NCBI GenBank assembly: GCA_021613335.1
Contig: JAJTWR010000272.1
Location: forward strand, 192,501 to 256,500
DNA: 64,000 nt
Source: Whitmania pigra
Lineage: Eukaryota > Annelida > Clitellata > Hirudinida > Haemopidae
Direction of reading: 5' to 3'
In this document: positions 27,186 to 40,555 of the stretch, in pieces
Layout: the number at the start of each line of letters is the position of its first letter
How positions within the stretch are numbered: position 1 is the first letter of the stretch
Program-made: the position numbers and the translations under genes
The notes under the pieces: generated by a model
The model's database searches: none
The model's input: the letters and a program-made list of their open reading frames with translations, nothing else
What the model was told of the DNA's origin: nothing

Positions 27186-30100
27186 TCATAACTTCTTAAA
27201 AATCTCGGCGATGGACAGCGACAGCAGCCTCGACGAGCAGCGAAGTTTCGGCTGGATGTGCCAGCACTTCCTCAAAAGGTCGAAGACCTCCGGGTGGTCC
27301 GGACAGGGGGACTCCAGTTGTCCCCCGCTCAGGACGTACCTGGAAACGTCCTCCAATGACTGCATGTGCTTGTAAGGCTTTTCCCCGTAGGAGAACACCT
27401 CCCAGAGGAGGATTCCGAAAGACCAGACATCCGACGCGAACGAGAAATGACCCTGGGCGATGCTCTCGGGGGCGGTCCACCTCACCGCGATGGCTTCCGA
27501 TTCGACGCCCACGTGCACATTTTCCCCGGGCTTGAGGTTCACGGCGAGGCCGAAGTCGGCCAGTTTGACGAGCGGTGCGTCGTCGGCGAAATTTTCTGAG
27601 CTGACGAGAAAATTCCGGGCGGCCAGGTCGCGATGGAGGAACCTGAGCTGCTCGAGGTGGGAGAGGACGGACACGAGCTGCTTGGAGATGAGCAGCTGAC
27701 GAACGTAGTACTTGGACGAGTATATGAAGTGAGAAGGTTTGAGCGTCGGCAGGAAGGAATGGAGGTCGCCCCTGCCCATGAATTCGAGGGCGATGCAGAG
27801 GGGACTGCCGACGAAGCAGACGCCTACGAGGCGGACGATGTTCGGATGATCGAAGGATGCCACGAGCGAAGCCTGCCTGACGAACTCGTGCTGAATCGAT
27901 TCGTGCGAGCCGTCCTTGAGCATCTTGACTGCAACGTACCGTTTACTAGGGTCGGAGTAGACGTTTTCCGCCGTCCCGTTCTGGTCCGCACCCTGCCTGG
28001 CGTTGAGCCGGGCCTTGAAGACCGGGCCGAAAGCCCCCACGGCTATGTCCTCGACGTGGACGACGAGATTGCGATCGAATTCGTACTTCGAGAAAAGCGT
28101 AGAATGAGCCACCGATGGAGTGACCACTTCGACCGAAGGGAGCTGCTGGAGTTCGGACATGAGGTTTTCGTCGTCCGGCGAGCGAAAGGTCGCGAGGTTG
28201 TGACTTCTGAACCTGCGCCATTTCCTCCAGACGACGAAACAGCCGACGCCCAGCAGCACCAACGGCACGATGCTCAGGGCCGCCAAAACTGCCACCACGT
28301 CGAACGGGGGATCCTTAAGGTCTTTATTCTCTTGACTTAACGTTGAGTTTTCTAAAAGGGGTACGGATTCTCATGAAGTCGTCGCATAGGTAATAACAAT
28401 AATTATTAATAATGACAAATGCGACAAATGTAAACATTTGCAAAAGATTACGGGGCGTGCAGATTAGCAGGTAATGACAACGGTCGTAATGCGTCGTGCT
28501 CGAAACCCAGCCTAGACTTCCGCCGGCGCCCTTGGGAAGGAGCGCTACATAAATGAAGTTACAACAATGATAATAATTAATAAATAATAATATAATAATA
28601 TAAATTGCAATAGAAAAAAATCTTTTCATACATTTGTAGAAGATTATGATAACCAGAACTAAACAGGTGGCTGGAATCCTAGTCTCGTCACACTCACCGC
28701 AAATTGGCACATCACAATATTCCCAATCCACGGTAGCGTTGGTGGTGTAGCACCAAGGTTTATCCCTCAGTCCTCCTGGGTTCCTACAGTGGTTCATCAT
28801 CAAGCCCGGGATGACCGCCGGGTTCAACTTGTGCCTGTGGGGAGCCTGCAACGACCACGGCTGACATTTGAACCCCGATTCGGTGACCCCCGCGTGACCT
28901 CGATAATGCTCGCCGGTTTCTCTGTAGCATTCGGCTGCAAAGGCACAGGTATTTTATGCCGAGATATTCTTTTGGCCATTCTTAATTTATTAAAATTAAA
29001 GTGAGTATTTGTAAATAAGTTATTATAATAATATTAACAAAATCGAGCGACATAAATAAGCAAACGATAATTAGAAAATCTCGCTTACTCGTCTCGGTAT
29101 CGTTGCTTGAGTCGAAGAAGTTGATGAATTCGCATTTCTCCGAAGTCTTGTTCTGCGGAAGACTCTGACACTCGAAACTGTCCCTGATCTTCAGAGTGCC
29201 CCACCACTCCTCGCAAAAAAGGTTCCTGACAGCCAGACACGACTCTCTGAAAAAGTAAAGAGATCATTTTCCACGAGAAGTCTCAAAAATTTCAAATTCA
29301 TGTCTTGTCATTGGAACGAGAGAGAAAGGTGGTCGAGATTACTTGGGAGCAATTTTTAAAGTCCGACCATTCCGAGCATCGCAAAACAGCAATCGACAAA
29401 GTGCAAACAGACGCTGGCGTTGGTTTAGACCACATTGGCCGATGCCAAGCACCTGTCGGACAGGTGTCGCCGTCTACTTTACGACGTTTAACGACTCGAC
29501 ACGGTCAGGTTTCAGTGCGAGACATCAGGATCCTTTGAAGATAATATCATATTATATTATATTATCAATAATATTATGAAGATAATCTCGGAAGTTGCAT
29601 TGTTTAACTTACGAGGATTTTTGCAGACAATAAAAAAAAAAGCAGATCCGATGAAAACGATTTAAAAATAGAGGAGATGAAGTCCCACGTTAACGTAAAC
29701 AAAAAATTATTTTTTAAAATTCCGCAGGGAAAGTCAAGGACCGCGGTCAGGTCAGCAACGGTGCAGCGAACGACCGACAGGATAGAAACGACAAAACAGT
29801 GTCGGGTGATAAGTTGGGGTTTCTGAATACCGGTTGGTATTAATGTCTCGGACATTTACACTCGCTTATCAACATCGTGAGTAATGGCATCGTCGTCAGG
29901 AGACTTTCGAATTTAACAAATAATTTAAGTCTATGTAACTTAATTAATATTTAATAATTAATCTGTTCTCTAGGAAACCATTGCATGTATGGGATAACTT
30001 TCAATAACACGTTGCCTAAAAATGCTTTCTTTTGGTGGTATCAGTAACGATTCTTTCAAAGTTAGAGAAACTCGCAGTGGTTTTTCCGAAGTGAAGCCTA

Positions 30101-32268
30101 GCCGTGTAGAACGTTCAGCATACTACGCAGGATGTTATGCAGATCAACACAAGAACAACATACTCGATCAAATCAATCAATCTCAATCAACCCTGGTTGA
30201 TCAAATCAATCAATCTGCATCAACCTTGGCCGATGAAAGCATCAAATCTTTCAAGTTCCATGAGTTCGTGAGGTGACCTTTGCACTACGACCTTTAAAAC
30301 TTATCAATCTCTAACCTAGTATTCTTGATTTTACAGAAAAAGCAAAAATTTGTAGAACAACGAGATATAGAAATCATTTCGGTCCGATTGACGTTCTGAA
30401 AATGTCCCACAATGACGAACCAGTAATGAATAAGCTACTATCTTGCAAAACTCGATGCAATTCATTAGCAGGGTGCAAGAGTTGTGACATTAAACTTCTG
30501 TGACGTTAAACTTCTGTGACGTTAAACTTCTGTGACATTAAACTTCTGTGACGTTAAACTTCTGTGACGTTAAACTTCTGTGACATTAAACTTCTGTGAC
30601 ATTAAACTTCTGTGACATTAAACTTCTGTGACGTTAAACTTCTGTGACGTTAAACCTTCGTGACATTAAACACGACAGGAAGGGAGAGATCTGACGAATT
30701 CAAATTCAGAGGATTCAAGTCATTCAATTCTCAGATTCAGAAAGAAGATGATGAGTTGATCAGATGATCACAGACTGCCTGAGTGACATTGCCGAGAGAA
30801 TGAATCATCGTTGTTTGATTGAACAATAAACATCAGCCTACTACTACGCATTCAGTAAACATTTCGTTTCCTGCTTTTCTGCTATTTTGTCGTTTTTTTT
30901 TTTTTTAAAGACTTGCGTGCAAAATTTATTGTCCTATTTCTTAAAATGATAAATTTCGAGGAAAACGGAGATTGTTGATTTACGAAAGCACGCAAATAGA
31001 ATCCGATCCTATAAAAAAAATTGAATTTTGGAGACAAAATGAAAGAACTAAAAGCATCCAGCATTTGGATCAGAATCATCTTTGCATGGGAAATGCAATC
31101 CCAGGTCGACGATTAAGACGAGGTCGGAGGTGATTGGACAACGAGAGCGCTCTGACCGCAAGTCGAGGTTTCGGAAAAACCGGTCGGATTTTATACCATC
31201 GACATCGATTCGTGTGGACGTCGAGAGTTTTCTAAGAATGACATGACCTTTTGGAATGATGTCATCGTAATTTAAATATTCATGCATTTTATTTCGTTAC
31301 AACTCGACTCTTCGGACAGGTGAACAATTCGACGCTAACGAGGTTCAATGACGGCACTAGAAATTCTACGGACGAGTAATACGCTAGCATTACGATGACT
31401 CGTCGATCGACGTCAAAAGTTAAAAATTCTCTTTAATTCCTCGATCGAAGTTTTCAAGACTTAATTTTGTCTTAATTACAATTTATTTATTCCACATTTA
31501 AAAAAACCTTAAAAAACTCAAAACTCAAAAAAGAAGCAAAAAACAAGATAACGAACAAAAAAAATTAATAAAATTAATAAATTAAAAAAATTAAATAAAC
31601 TAAACACTCGACCTGCACAGCGGCTGTTTAATGGCCATCCTGTTATTGAGTCCCTTCTTACAGGAAGGGAAGGCCATCTTGCAGAGAACCTTGAGCGCCT
31701 TGGACTTGCAGTCGTCGGAAACGTTGCTCTTCTCCATGTCGTGCAGAAGGTCCCCGATCGTCCGTTCCATCTTGACTCGGTAGTTCGGCTCGGACAACCT
31801 CGAGAAGACCGTCGCGGACCCGGAAACTGCCTCGGAACAGACTTCCTCGCCGTACGACTCGCATCTTCCATCTGGAGCTGGAAAATTTTGGGAAACGTTA
31901 GGACTGGGCTTCTTATCGGCGTTTCGGTTCGAATCGCTTAAACGATAGACTAACTAGGCGAGACGTTATGCAAGTCGTCGGTTAACTAAGTAATAAATTA
32001 GGGATGTTCTTTAGGGCAGAGACATTGCTAGAAGGATCGTCGAAATCATCATCACCATCGACGTCACCATTGCCAACATCGTTCGGTTATCGTTACCATA
32101 CTTTGACATTCAACGACGTAATCACGTCGAAATCGATCGACGGAGCGAAGTTGTTTGTGATTGACAGATGGTGAACCATGTGGGAGTGGAGGACATAAAA
32201 ACAAGCACAACTTTTATGAGGCTTTTTTTCCTACCATCACCTCTTCACTCCCAACCAGAGATGATCAC

Positions 32269-32299
<31 letters not shown>

Positions 32300-34321
32300 G
32301 GATGATGATGATAACAATTAGTTAGTTTAATTAATTAGTTTATAACATACTGCATCATCACTCCACTATATAAAAAAATGAGCCAATCAACAAACCCATA
32401 ATAATAAACAATAAATAATAATAAATGAAGTAATATCTTATCATTATCATTAATGAATTATTAGTAATTATAGTACCAGCAGTATTAACAAGTTAATTAC
32501 TGATTCATCGAAGACCAAAGCATCAACATCACCTACAACAATACAAGAAACATTTCCAGCTCACCCCAACAACAGCAGTAGTAGTAGTAGTGTCGTCGTT
32601 GTCGAGATGTTGTCGTCAGAGAGTCAACGTCGTCATGGAAGCAGACGCCATCACGAAGGAAGGAAGGAAGGAAGGAATAAAAAAATTAGAGGAAAAAAAT
32701 GTTGAGTCGGTTTTAGACGCGTTAAGATCAAACAGATGAGCCTAGCAACGCAACAATAACAATAACGATGAAATCACAACAACAGCTACAGCTACAACAA
32801 CAGCTGACTCCGGGGTAAATCGTCAGCTGCTCTTCTGTAATCTCTAATTGCCATCGAATTAAAAATGACAACAACAAAATAATATAATAATGTAAATAAT
32901 ATAATAATATAAATAATAACAATAACAACAACAATAACGACATAACTAATAACTAATAACAACAACAACTAGAGTAACATTAACATCGACATCGACAACA
33001 CAACAGGGGCATGACGACAAGAGCAACTCGAAAACCGACTGACCGACAACTCTGACCAAAGCGATGGCGGACACGTTGCTGACGCCCTCCATGTGGGTGT
33101 TCTGAACCCTGCACTCGTAAACCGAGGTCTCCGTGGCATTGAAGGTCACCCGAGGTCCCGACAAGGGCAAGTCGGTCGTCTGGTTCTTGATCTTGGAAGA
33201 AGATAATTAATTTATTCGTGTATTAATATAAAGAGGTTTATTAAATTTAATCGAGGATGTTTAATCAAGGATGTCGTTCAAACTAATTCAAAAAGCATGG
33301 ATACCTACTTACTCTTATTATTAATATACATATTATTATTATTATTGTTCATTCGAATCAAATATTTGAATATTCAAATCGTCGAACTCTTGATTATTAC
33401 CCATATTTTTTTTTTAGCTTGACTGTCGAAGTAATAACCGAAGACATTAATACAAGAACGAGCATCGTATTTAAGTTCATTCCAAGTTTTTAATTAATAT
33501 AATTGCAATTCAATTAATTACATATTCATCCTGCTAATCATTACGAACCAATCATCACGCCCTTCGGCCAACCCCGAACCAAGTGGGGTAACGAGTAGGC
33601 TTTGATCATACCAATTGATTACTAATGATTATAATAATAAATACAATAATAATAATAATAACAACAACGATGATGATGATGATAATAACAATGGTCATTA
33701 TTAAACGGAACAGTTATTCACGTAATTCCACCCAAAAAAAAAGTTCATTAGGAAGACAATATCAAGGGGAAAGTAATCGAATATGGATTCAGCAAGAGAA
33801 CAAGAGAGAAGAAGCCAAAGGAACAGAGAGACTGGCAGAGAGGCAGACAAAGAAGAGGAGAAGGAGGAAGGAGAAGAGATGACATTCAATTACGACCAAT
33901 CAGATTGAGGGGTGGTCGTCCAATTAAAAAACCTGCTGAGGTTAAATATCACCTCTAAATGAAATGAGATGCACTCAAATAAACAACCAACCATCGCCTT
34001 CCATTCCACGTTGAGGGTTTACACTTCCATCCAGGCTATTTACATTCCAATCGAGTCTACAGCGTGCGCGTGCCCGCCATTCCAGTATTAGTGGAGTGGT
34101 CTAAATTTCTGTCTGTGCACGCTTCATTGCACGCTTAGCTCTTTACGTATGTACGTTTCCAAGCGAGAAAACAAAAAACAATAAGAGCGGATAATTGTTG
34201 ATTTTATCGTTGCAGGCAGTTAATGACAATAAAGGATGCATAAACATTAAACAATGATAATGCAAATTCAACAATACAAATTCACCAATGTAGTGGTGGT
34301 CAGTCAATCAATGATTATCAA

Positions 34322-34354
<33 letters not shown>

Positions 34355-34526
34355 GAATATTATAATTATGATGCCTATGGTTATTGTTATTATTATTAAA
34401 TCTAAATTAAAAATTAACACAAAAAAACTAAAGACGGCAACATCATCGAATCAGTGGGAGAACCATCAGAGCCCGTCAATAATGATGATGATGATGATGA
34501 TGATGGTGATAATAATAATAATAATA

Positions 34527-34559
<33 letters not shown>

Positions 34560-34943
34560 GGAGAGAAATATCAGCAGCGAATGAATTACACGCAGTAATC
34601 TTTCTATAACTCCTTTCCTCTCTCTCTTTTACATGACTATCTCACTCATCTCCTCAGTCCAGGTTCTTCAATATAATAGTATGTACGCACTAATAATATG
34701 TACGTATGAATAATAATAATATAATTAATATAATAATATGTACGTATTAATAATAATAATAATATAATTAATGAAATAATATAATAATATGTACGTATTA
34801 TTACGACGCCATACCAGTGGCCCAATTCCTCTTCTACTGCTTACTACCCTGGATGTATCCACACGATTGCTAATGAGTGAATGATTTATTATTACTATTA
34901 TTATTATTATTACTATTATTATTATTATTATTATTATTGTTGC

Positions 34944-34992
<49 letters not shown>

Positions 34993-35188
34993 TATTGCTG
35001 CTGTTACTGCCCATGCTGCTTTGTTCGGCTAGCCGTGACCTCATCGTGTATGCAACATACAAACCATAAAAAATACTAAACCGCTTCGACGTCATCAACA
35101 GCACTGGCACTAAAAGATTTGCATGCAATCGTTATCACCGAAAACAAAAAAAATTATTCGTAATAATAATAATAACAATAACAATAAC

Positions 35189-35247
<59 letters not shown>

Positions 35248-36017
35248 CAACAATAATAATATCTGTATGGTGCATGTGTAATTGATATAATACCCACTGC
35301 GAACGAACGACGACCGAAGAAGCGATTTAGGCGGCAGGCAAAGCAGACGAGAGGCAGGCAGACTTCATTCATAAATAATCCTTGTTTACTATGAGCGATC
35401 GGTGCTCGTAATTCTTTCTGTTTAATTCATTCATCAAGTTTCATTTATTCATTCATTCATCCATCAATTCATTCATCTAGTTTCATTCATTCATTCAACA
35501 TCATTCGTTCACTCATTCACTCGCTCGACAGCCAAAACAGATTATTATAAATAAAATAAACCCTCGCCTCTCAACCTGACTAAAAATGCGTTCAAAAGGA
35601 AGCTGACGAGATGATGAGACACTATTACTATCACTAGAAGTAGTAGTAGTAGTAAGGCGTACACCCCTCGTGTCGAATGCACGTGCTAGGGTACGTACAG
35701 CACAGAAATCTATTGAACCTGCCCTCCAGGGGGTACCACCTCATGAAGACATGCTCTTTGCGCCCCTGGTGAAGGTTGATTAATATATCCCCGGTTGTCG
35801 TAAAAGAGAACTTCTGGATGAGAGGTCACTCGATCTGCACAAGCGCACATACGCACGTACGCACACGTGCACTTGCACGAGTATAGATACCACCACCACG
35901 TGATGCGGAATAAATGGACGATTTGACGGCTCATGAATCTTCAAAGCGAGCGATGATGATGATGATGATGATGATGATGAGATGATGATGATGATGATGA
36001 GATGATGATGATGATGA

Positions 36018-36100
<83 letters not shown>

Positions 36101-39100
36101 ACCGACCAAAAACCAAACATCCAGAGAGATGGACAGAAGGAGAGAGAAAAAAGACAGGGGGAGAGATAGAGAGAAGGGGGGACAAGGAGAAGAAAAGAAG
36201 ACCACGAGGGATTAAGGGTCACCTTTCCCATTAGCCCTTCTAGATTTCAAGAGGATCGGATAAAGAAAGTCGGCAGTGCTCCAGGCGATTGCGCTTTTGA
36301 CGTCGATGATGATGACGATTGTACATGTGATGGTAATTGTGGTGGTGGTGGTGGTGGTGGTGGTGATGATGATGATGATGATGATGAGATGATGATGATG
36401 ATGACGAAAGTAGCACAAGGTCGATTGAAGGCAAAATTTTTAAATCGATTTTTTCAGTTGCAAAGAAATCGAAAGTAAGTCCGCGAATGAAATAAATTTC
36501 AAAAGCAGCAACAACAACAACAACACTGAAAGCGATTCAGCAATCACATGCACAAACCTCGTCAACGACGACGACGACGACGACGATGCCGAGTCAGACG
36601 AACGGACGTATGCACTGCCAAAGAGAAGGATTGAGGCAGATACTAGAAGGCGATTAAGACAGCCTGATAGTCGATCAGACAGCAGCAAGGAACTCGCGCG
36701 CGTTTAAGATGAGTGTGTGGCTAATGAGTACCTGTCAAGGATCATTTGTGTTCGATGAAATAATACCTCCTTACTGTTTCTGCCAATCAACCTATCCAAC
36801 CACCAACAGAGCTACCCTAAACAGTATACATCCTATCTTTCTCTTTCCTTTACTTTACACTTATCTCACTCACTCAGTCACTCTCTCTATCTCTGGCTCC
36901 ATCTGTCAACCATAAATTGTGTTCATAAATTTTCCCAGCAAAGGAATCAGTCTTGGTTTAGATGGAACGGATTTTTAATCGAATAAATAAATAAAGAAAT
37001 AAATAAAGAAATAAATACGAACAAACACGGTGTTACATCATGCACGTATACATCGACGGCAAAAGATGACCAAGCGTTTGATTGTAAAAGTCCAAGACTC
37101 ATCTAAAATCATTGATTAAAAATCCTTCAACAGGATTTCAATCAGAATTTCTACACCTTGTTAAAATTGGAAGACCGGATAGTCTTCGTCATCGTCGTCA
37201 CCATCGCAGGTCGGAAAAACCGGCCGAGCACGTAGCCCTAAAGAAAGCTGCAATTCCAAAACATACCGGTCGCAAAACGAGCGATTTAATTAAAACCACC
37301 GGACTGGTCGGCGAAGTACAAAATACGAGAATCACAAATGGCCGGTCTTACCACCGCTCCGTTCTTGTACCAGGATCGTATCGGCAGAGGTTTTCCGACG
37401 GCCTCGCAGAAGAGGTTGACCTCCGTGCCCCAGGTCACGGTCTTGTTTCTGGGTCCGTTGACTATGTCCGCTTTGGCTGAATCGAAAACGATTTTAAGAA
37501 GTCGGACGTAGATTCAAAGTTACGAGATTAAAGTCAGATTACGTTCTAAGCATATGCTGGTAATCATTTAATGCGCACGGCTTTAACTCTTTCGACCAGA
37601 AAATTCATAATTCGAGAAATTCATCGTCACTACCATCATCAGAGCCTGGATGAAATTCCAGAAAAAATACGATCGATACAACATTCGTAGGATCGTCTAC
37701 GATCGAGAACCAAACCTTGGACGTTGAGGTACGCTATGCCGCTCGACGTGTTCTTGGCCGAGTTTTCGGCAACGCATCTGTAGAAGCCCGTGTCCAGAGA
37801 CAGAAGTCTGTTGATGAAGAGCCTGTCCGAACCGATTCTGATTCTCCCGTTGGACCTGTTTACGTCCCTCCAATGGCCGACGGTCTCGTTCTTCTTCTGC
37901 CAGACGATCGCGGGCGGAGGGTAGCCTTTGGCGAGGCAGGAGAAAGTGTGGTTCCTGTCCACGAACACGGTGGCATTGACGGGGCCCAGGATTATTTCCG
38001 GAACTGCGAGGCAGGAAAGGTCATCAAACGAAAGAAGAGAGGAAAAGAAATATTCTCCGAACATTAGAGCTTATTACGGAGGGTGATCGAATAGTAATCG
38101 TTCGGCGAGAGTCGATGGCAATGGCCGAAAATATCGTTCGAAATTAGAAAAATGAATGTTATTGTTTTTAAAATTCATGTCGCTCTTCAAAAGTATCTTA
38201 AGCCCGTCCCATGCTGGTAAGAATATTAATGCGCTTTTAAACATACGCCTTGCTCCATAAGCCTGCCGAATCCTCTAATAAAAAAACACGGGAACTTTTG
38301 GAAAGAGAAATTCTTTGGAAGTGTTCAGAAAATAAAAATATGGATCAAATTAAGCCCGTTCTGTTAAAGCCATAAAAAAAATCATCGACATTGAATTGTT
38401 TGCTCATCGAATATTCAATGTTTGCTTATCGAATATTCATTGTTTGCTCGCTGAATATTCACCGTCGTGCAACGAAGGACAACATCCGACCCGGGCATCT
38501 TCGCGCAGGAGCGCATCGTTCTCAGTGGTATTTCCACAAAATTCGGGTTGTAAAAGCCGAGAACAAAAAAATATCCACACAATCTGTTCCTCTCCTTTCT
38601 TCGCCTTTTCTCTCCATCGAAGAAAAAATCTTCGCATTCCGGAAATATGCAAACCTCTGAAACCCTGGAGTGGAAACAGTTCGAGATCCCGGACGTCTGA
38701 GAACGCCGTCGAGGCTCGTGCATTGCTGACCGAAAAACAATTACGTCACACTTGCGTCAAACTCACAAGAAAAAACATCTCTAAAGAAGACCAGAAGCAG
38801 AACAGAAGTGTTGGCATGAATTATTAACTTAGCAAAATTCTTTCTTTTTTTATTATATGATTCCAACTCCTATTTGTAATGATTAGTCTGTCATTCTACA
38901 GAACAAGGTATTCCAATAGATTGGATCTCTGCAAATCCTCGTTGTCCGAAGGAACGTCAAAAGAAATGTTTGATTGTTATAATTTTATTGTTAAACATGT
39001 AAACGTTACCAACAAGTGATAACTGCACTTTACAGCCTTATAATGTCTGGATTCCATTGTCGATAACATTGGTATTGGAAACTAACCATTTTATTACAAA

Positions 39101-39454
39101 TCACAATAACTAAATTGATGTTGCGTTACTACTTCATGTTATTGTATTGTATCGGAAAAATCAAGCTTAAACTTGAATAATATTCATCCAAAAAACTGGT
39201 TTACTGGTTAAACATTTTGGTAAAGATCAGAACACCTTATATTACCTATCTCATTAACAACAAACGCAGACATAACAGCACATTCAGTGAACTATACAAA
39301 TAATTTCCATTATGTCATGATATGATTTGTCAGTTTAAAAGTCAACAAAAGTCAAAATACAACCTGTAGGTTCCTTGTCTGTCGACGGGCCGCTGCCATT
39401 ACAAACGCCCACAATGTAATTCACAAGACACAACAAGGCAATCAGAAGTTGCAT
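27186..39454 (-). CDS. MuSK-like receptor tyrosine kinase (Ig-Ig-Frizzled CRD-kringle-TM-kinase)
   Basis: Complete gene; exons 39454-39364, 38003-37716, 37476-37352, 33191-33044, 31877-31613, 29246-29089, 28934-28698 and 28351-27186 join in phase to 825 aa (human MuSK about 870). Exon 1 is a signal peptide (MQLLIALLCLVNYIVGV). Two Ig domains follow: CLAKGYPPPAIVWQKK to DTGFYRCVAEN, then NLFCEAVGKPLPIRSWYKNG to SVYECRVQN. A Frizzled-type CRD starts CESYGEEVCSEAV and contains PLCRESCLAVRNLFCEEWW, closely matching the MuSK CRD. One kringle (HCRNPGG, KPWCYTT, YCDVPIC), a single span (about 456-478) and a kinase follow. HRDLAARN (677-684), DFG (703-705), VAVK Lys580 and APE are present. Departures from the family: first P-loop Gly is Ala541, the alpha-C Glu is Gln597, and the activation loop has no Tyr. 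Many N-glycosylation sites occur in Ig1. The Insect Nrk and Ror families share CRD and kringle, but the sequence is nearest MuSK. Possible role: Wnt/agrin-type signalling at synapses (inference). Confidence 0.92.
30163..30234. repeat. Direct duplication of about 36 bp in a MuSK-like intron
   Basis: GATCAAATCAATCAATCT occurs twice (from 30166 and from 30199), each followed by a CATCAACC- or CAATCAACC-type end. A palindromic TTGATCAA lies at the join. Confidence 0.7.
30483..30670. repeat. 16-bp minisatellite, about 12 copies
   Basis: Unit TGTGACRTTAAACTTC in head-to-tail array, where R alternates A or G between copies. About 188 bp long, in the intron between the two Frizzled-CRD exons of the MuSK-like gene. 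The last copies are degenerate. Confidence 0.95.
32268..32310. repeat. (GAT)n microsatellite
   Basis: Short GAT tract in a MuSK-like intron. Confidence 0.85.
34317..34353. repeat. (ATT)n microsatellite
   Basis: ATT tract in the long MuSK-like intron; GAT and AAT tracts follow at 34482-34560. Confidence 0.85.
34887..34993. repeat. (ATT)n microsatellite
   Basis: About 105 bp of ATT units with a few ACT/GTT interruptions, in a MuSK-like intron. Confidence 0.92.
35158..35264. repeat. (AAT)n microsatellite
   Basis: AAT/AAC tract, the complement class of the ATT tract 170 bp upstream. The two lie in opposite orientation and could pair as an imperfect inverted repeat. Confidence 0.92.
35953..36100. 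repeat. (GAT)n microsatellite with GAGAT slips
   Basis: GAT tract broken at intervals by GATGAGATGAT, which shifts its phase. A related GGT/GAT tract lies at 36341-36403. Confidence 0.93.
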
Positions 39455-40425
39455 GATCGTTGTTGTTCGGAAGATCAGCTATCCATAGAGTAATCCTGGA
39501 ACTCGATGAAGCATCGTATCGCTATTCTGTTCTTTTCCGAGTACGTCGTATGTGATTTGAAGATCGAGAACATCAAAATCATGTGAACTTTCAATCGGCA
39601 AGCCACTGGTAAATCCGACAACAATAAGCCAGTGGACGATACGGAGACAACAGAGATCGCTAGACAACCATGGATTCATTCATAAATTTTAAAAGAGAGG
39701 GGGGCGTGCAAGGAGCGAAGCCAAAATTAGTCGTCGCAAATTAGAGTTTCATAATTTTTAGCTGTAAATGCAAATTGAAAGTCGTGAGAAACCAGGAAGC
39801 TTTGTTCTTAATTACTACATTAATGTGGCGTCCTTGGTCCCCGTGGATTTCCGAAGTATGCAGCTGAATCGTCAGAAGCTATTAAGGCAATTCATTTTGA
39901 CTTCTGTCTAAAAGGACGAATTTAAATTTAATAAATGCAAAAGAAAATTTGTGACGGTCTGTTTATTACTCGCCACAATTTCCACGGAATCGTAATTCTT
40001 GAAAAGGGGTCGACACCTAGCGAATGATTTGGAAAATTTGGTAAATTTTATTTTGCCAATGCACTGCATGGCACAATCTTTAAACTTAAGTGTAACTTGC
40101 TCCCATTTTTTGCGCTTCAACGCTGAGTTAATAAATTATGTAATAAATTAGGTTTATTTATTTTATTTTTTTTTTTTTTTAGAACCGGTAACCCCAAGAA
40201 CCAGTCACTCGTCACGTCCGTTTTATAATAGTTCCACATCCCTGCTTATCTCGAACAATTTATTTCACTGCAGAGGAAAAGTGAGTCTCGACATTTCCGT
40301 GACGACAAAATCGTCTCGTCAGAATTGCATTCGATAATAAGGATGACTTAAGTAATGATGTCATAATTTCTTCATTCGATACAAGAATCCTCAACCCCGT
40401 GGATAATACATGCGCCCACAGATCA

Positions 40426-40433
40426 TATATAAA
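40426..40433 (+). promoter_or_regulatory. TATA box of the candidate small gene
   Basis: TATATAAA followed by a GC-richer stretch, 123 bp upstream of the ATG at 40556. This implies a 5' leader of roughly 100 nt. Confidence 0.45.
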
Positions 40434-40555
40434 CCGCCGATGATAAGGTAATACAACAACTGAACTTAGGCAAGCCCATTCTACCAACCGATAATCGAAC
40501 GCCAACAAATCGAACTCCGATGAGATGATAATTATTAATTATTAATTAATTCAAC

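Noticed and set aside
27633..28340. 235-codon plus-strand frame across the kinase exon
   Set aside because: It is the antisense shadow of the MuSK-like kinase, whose GC-rich codons leave few stops on the other strand. It has no domain of its own.
35710..35840. Possible extra MuSK-like exon on the minus strand, with an acceptor-like TTGTGCAG and donor-like GGCAG|GTT and coding-like codons
   Set aside because: Its phase does not fit between exons 37476-37352 and 33191-33044, which join directly in frame and complete the Ig fold. A cryptic or alternative exon cannot be excluded.
27186..39454. Assignment of the receptor as Ror
   Set aside because: Ror has one Ig domain and a different CRD and kinase sequence. 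The paired CRD motifs and the FDHPNIVRLVGVC stretch fit MuSK better.
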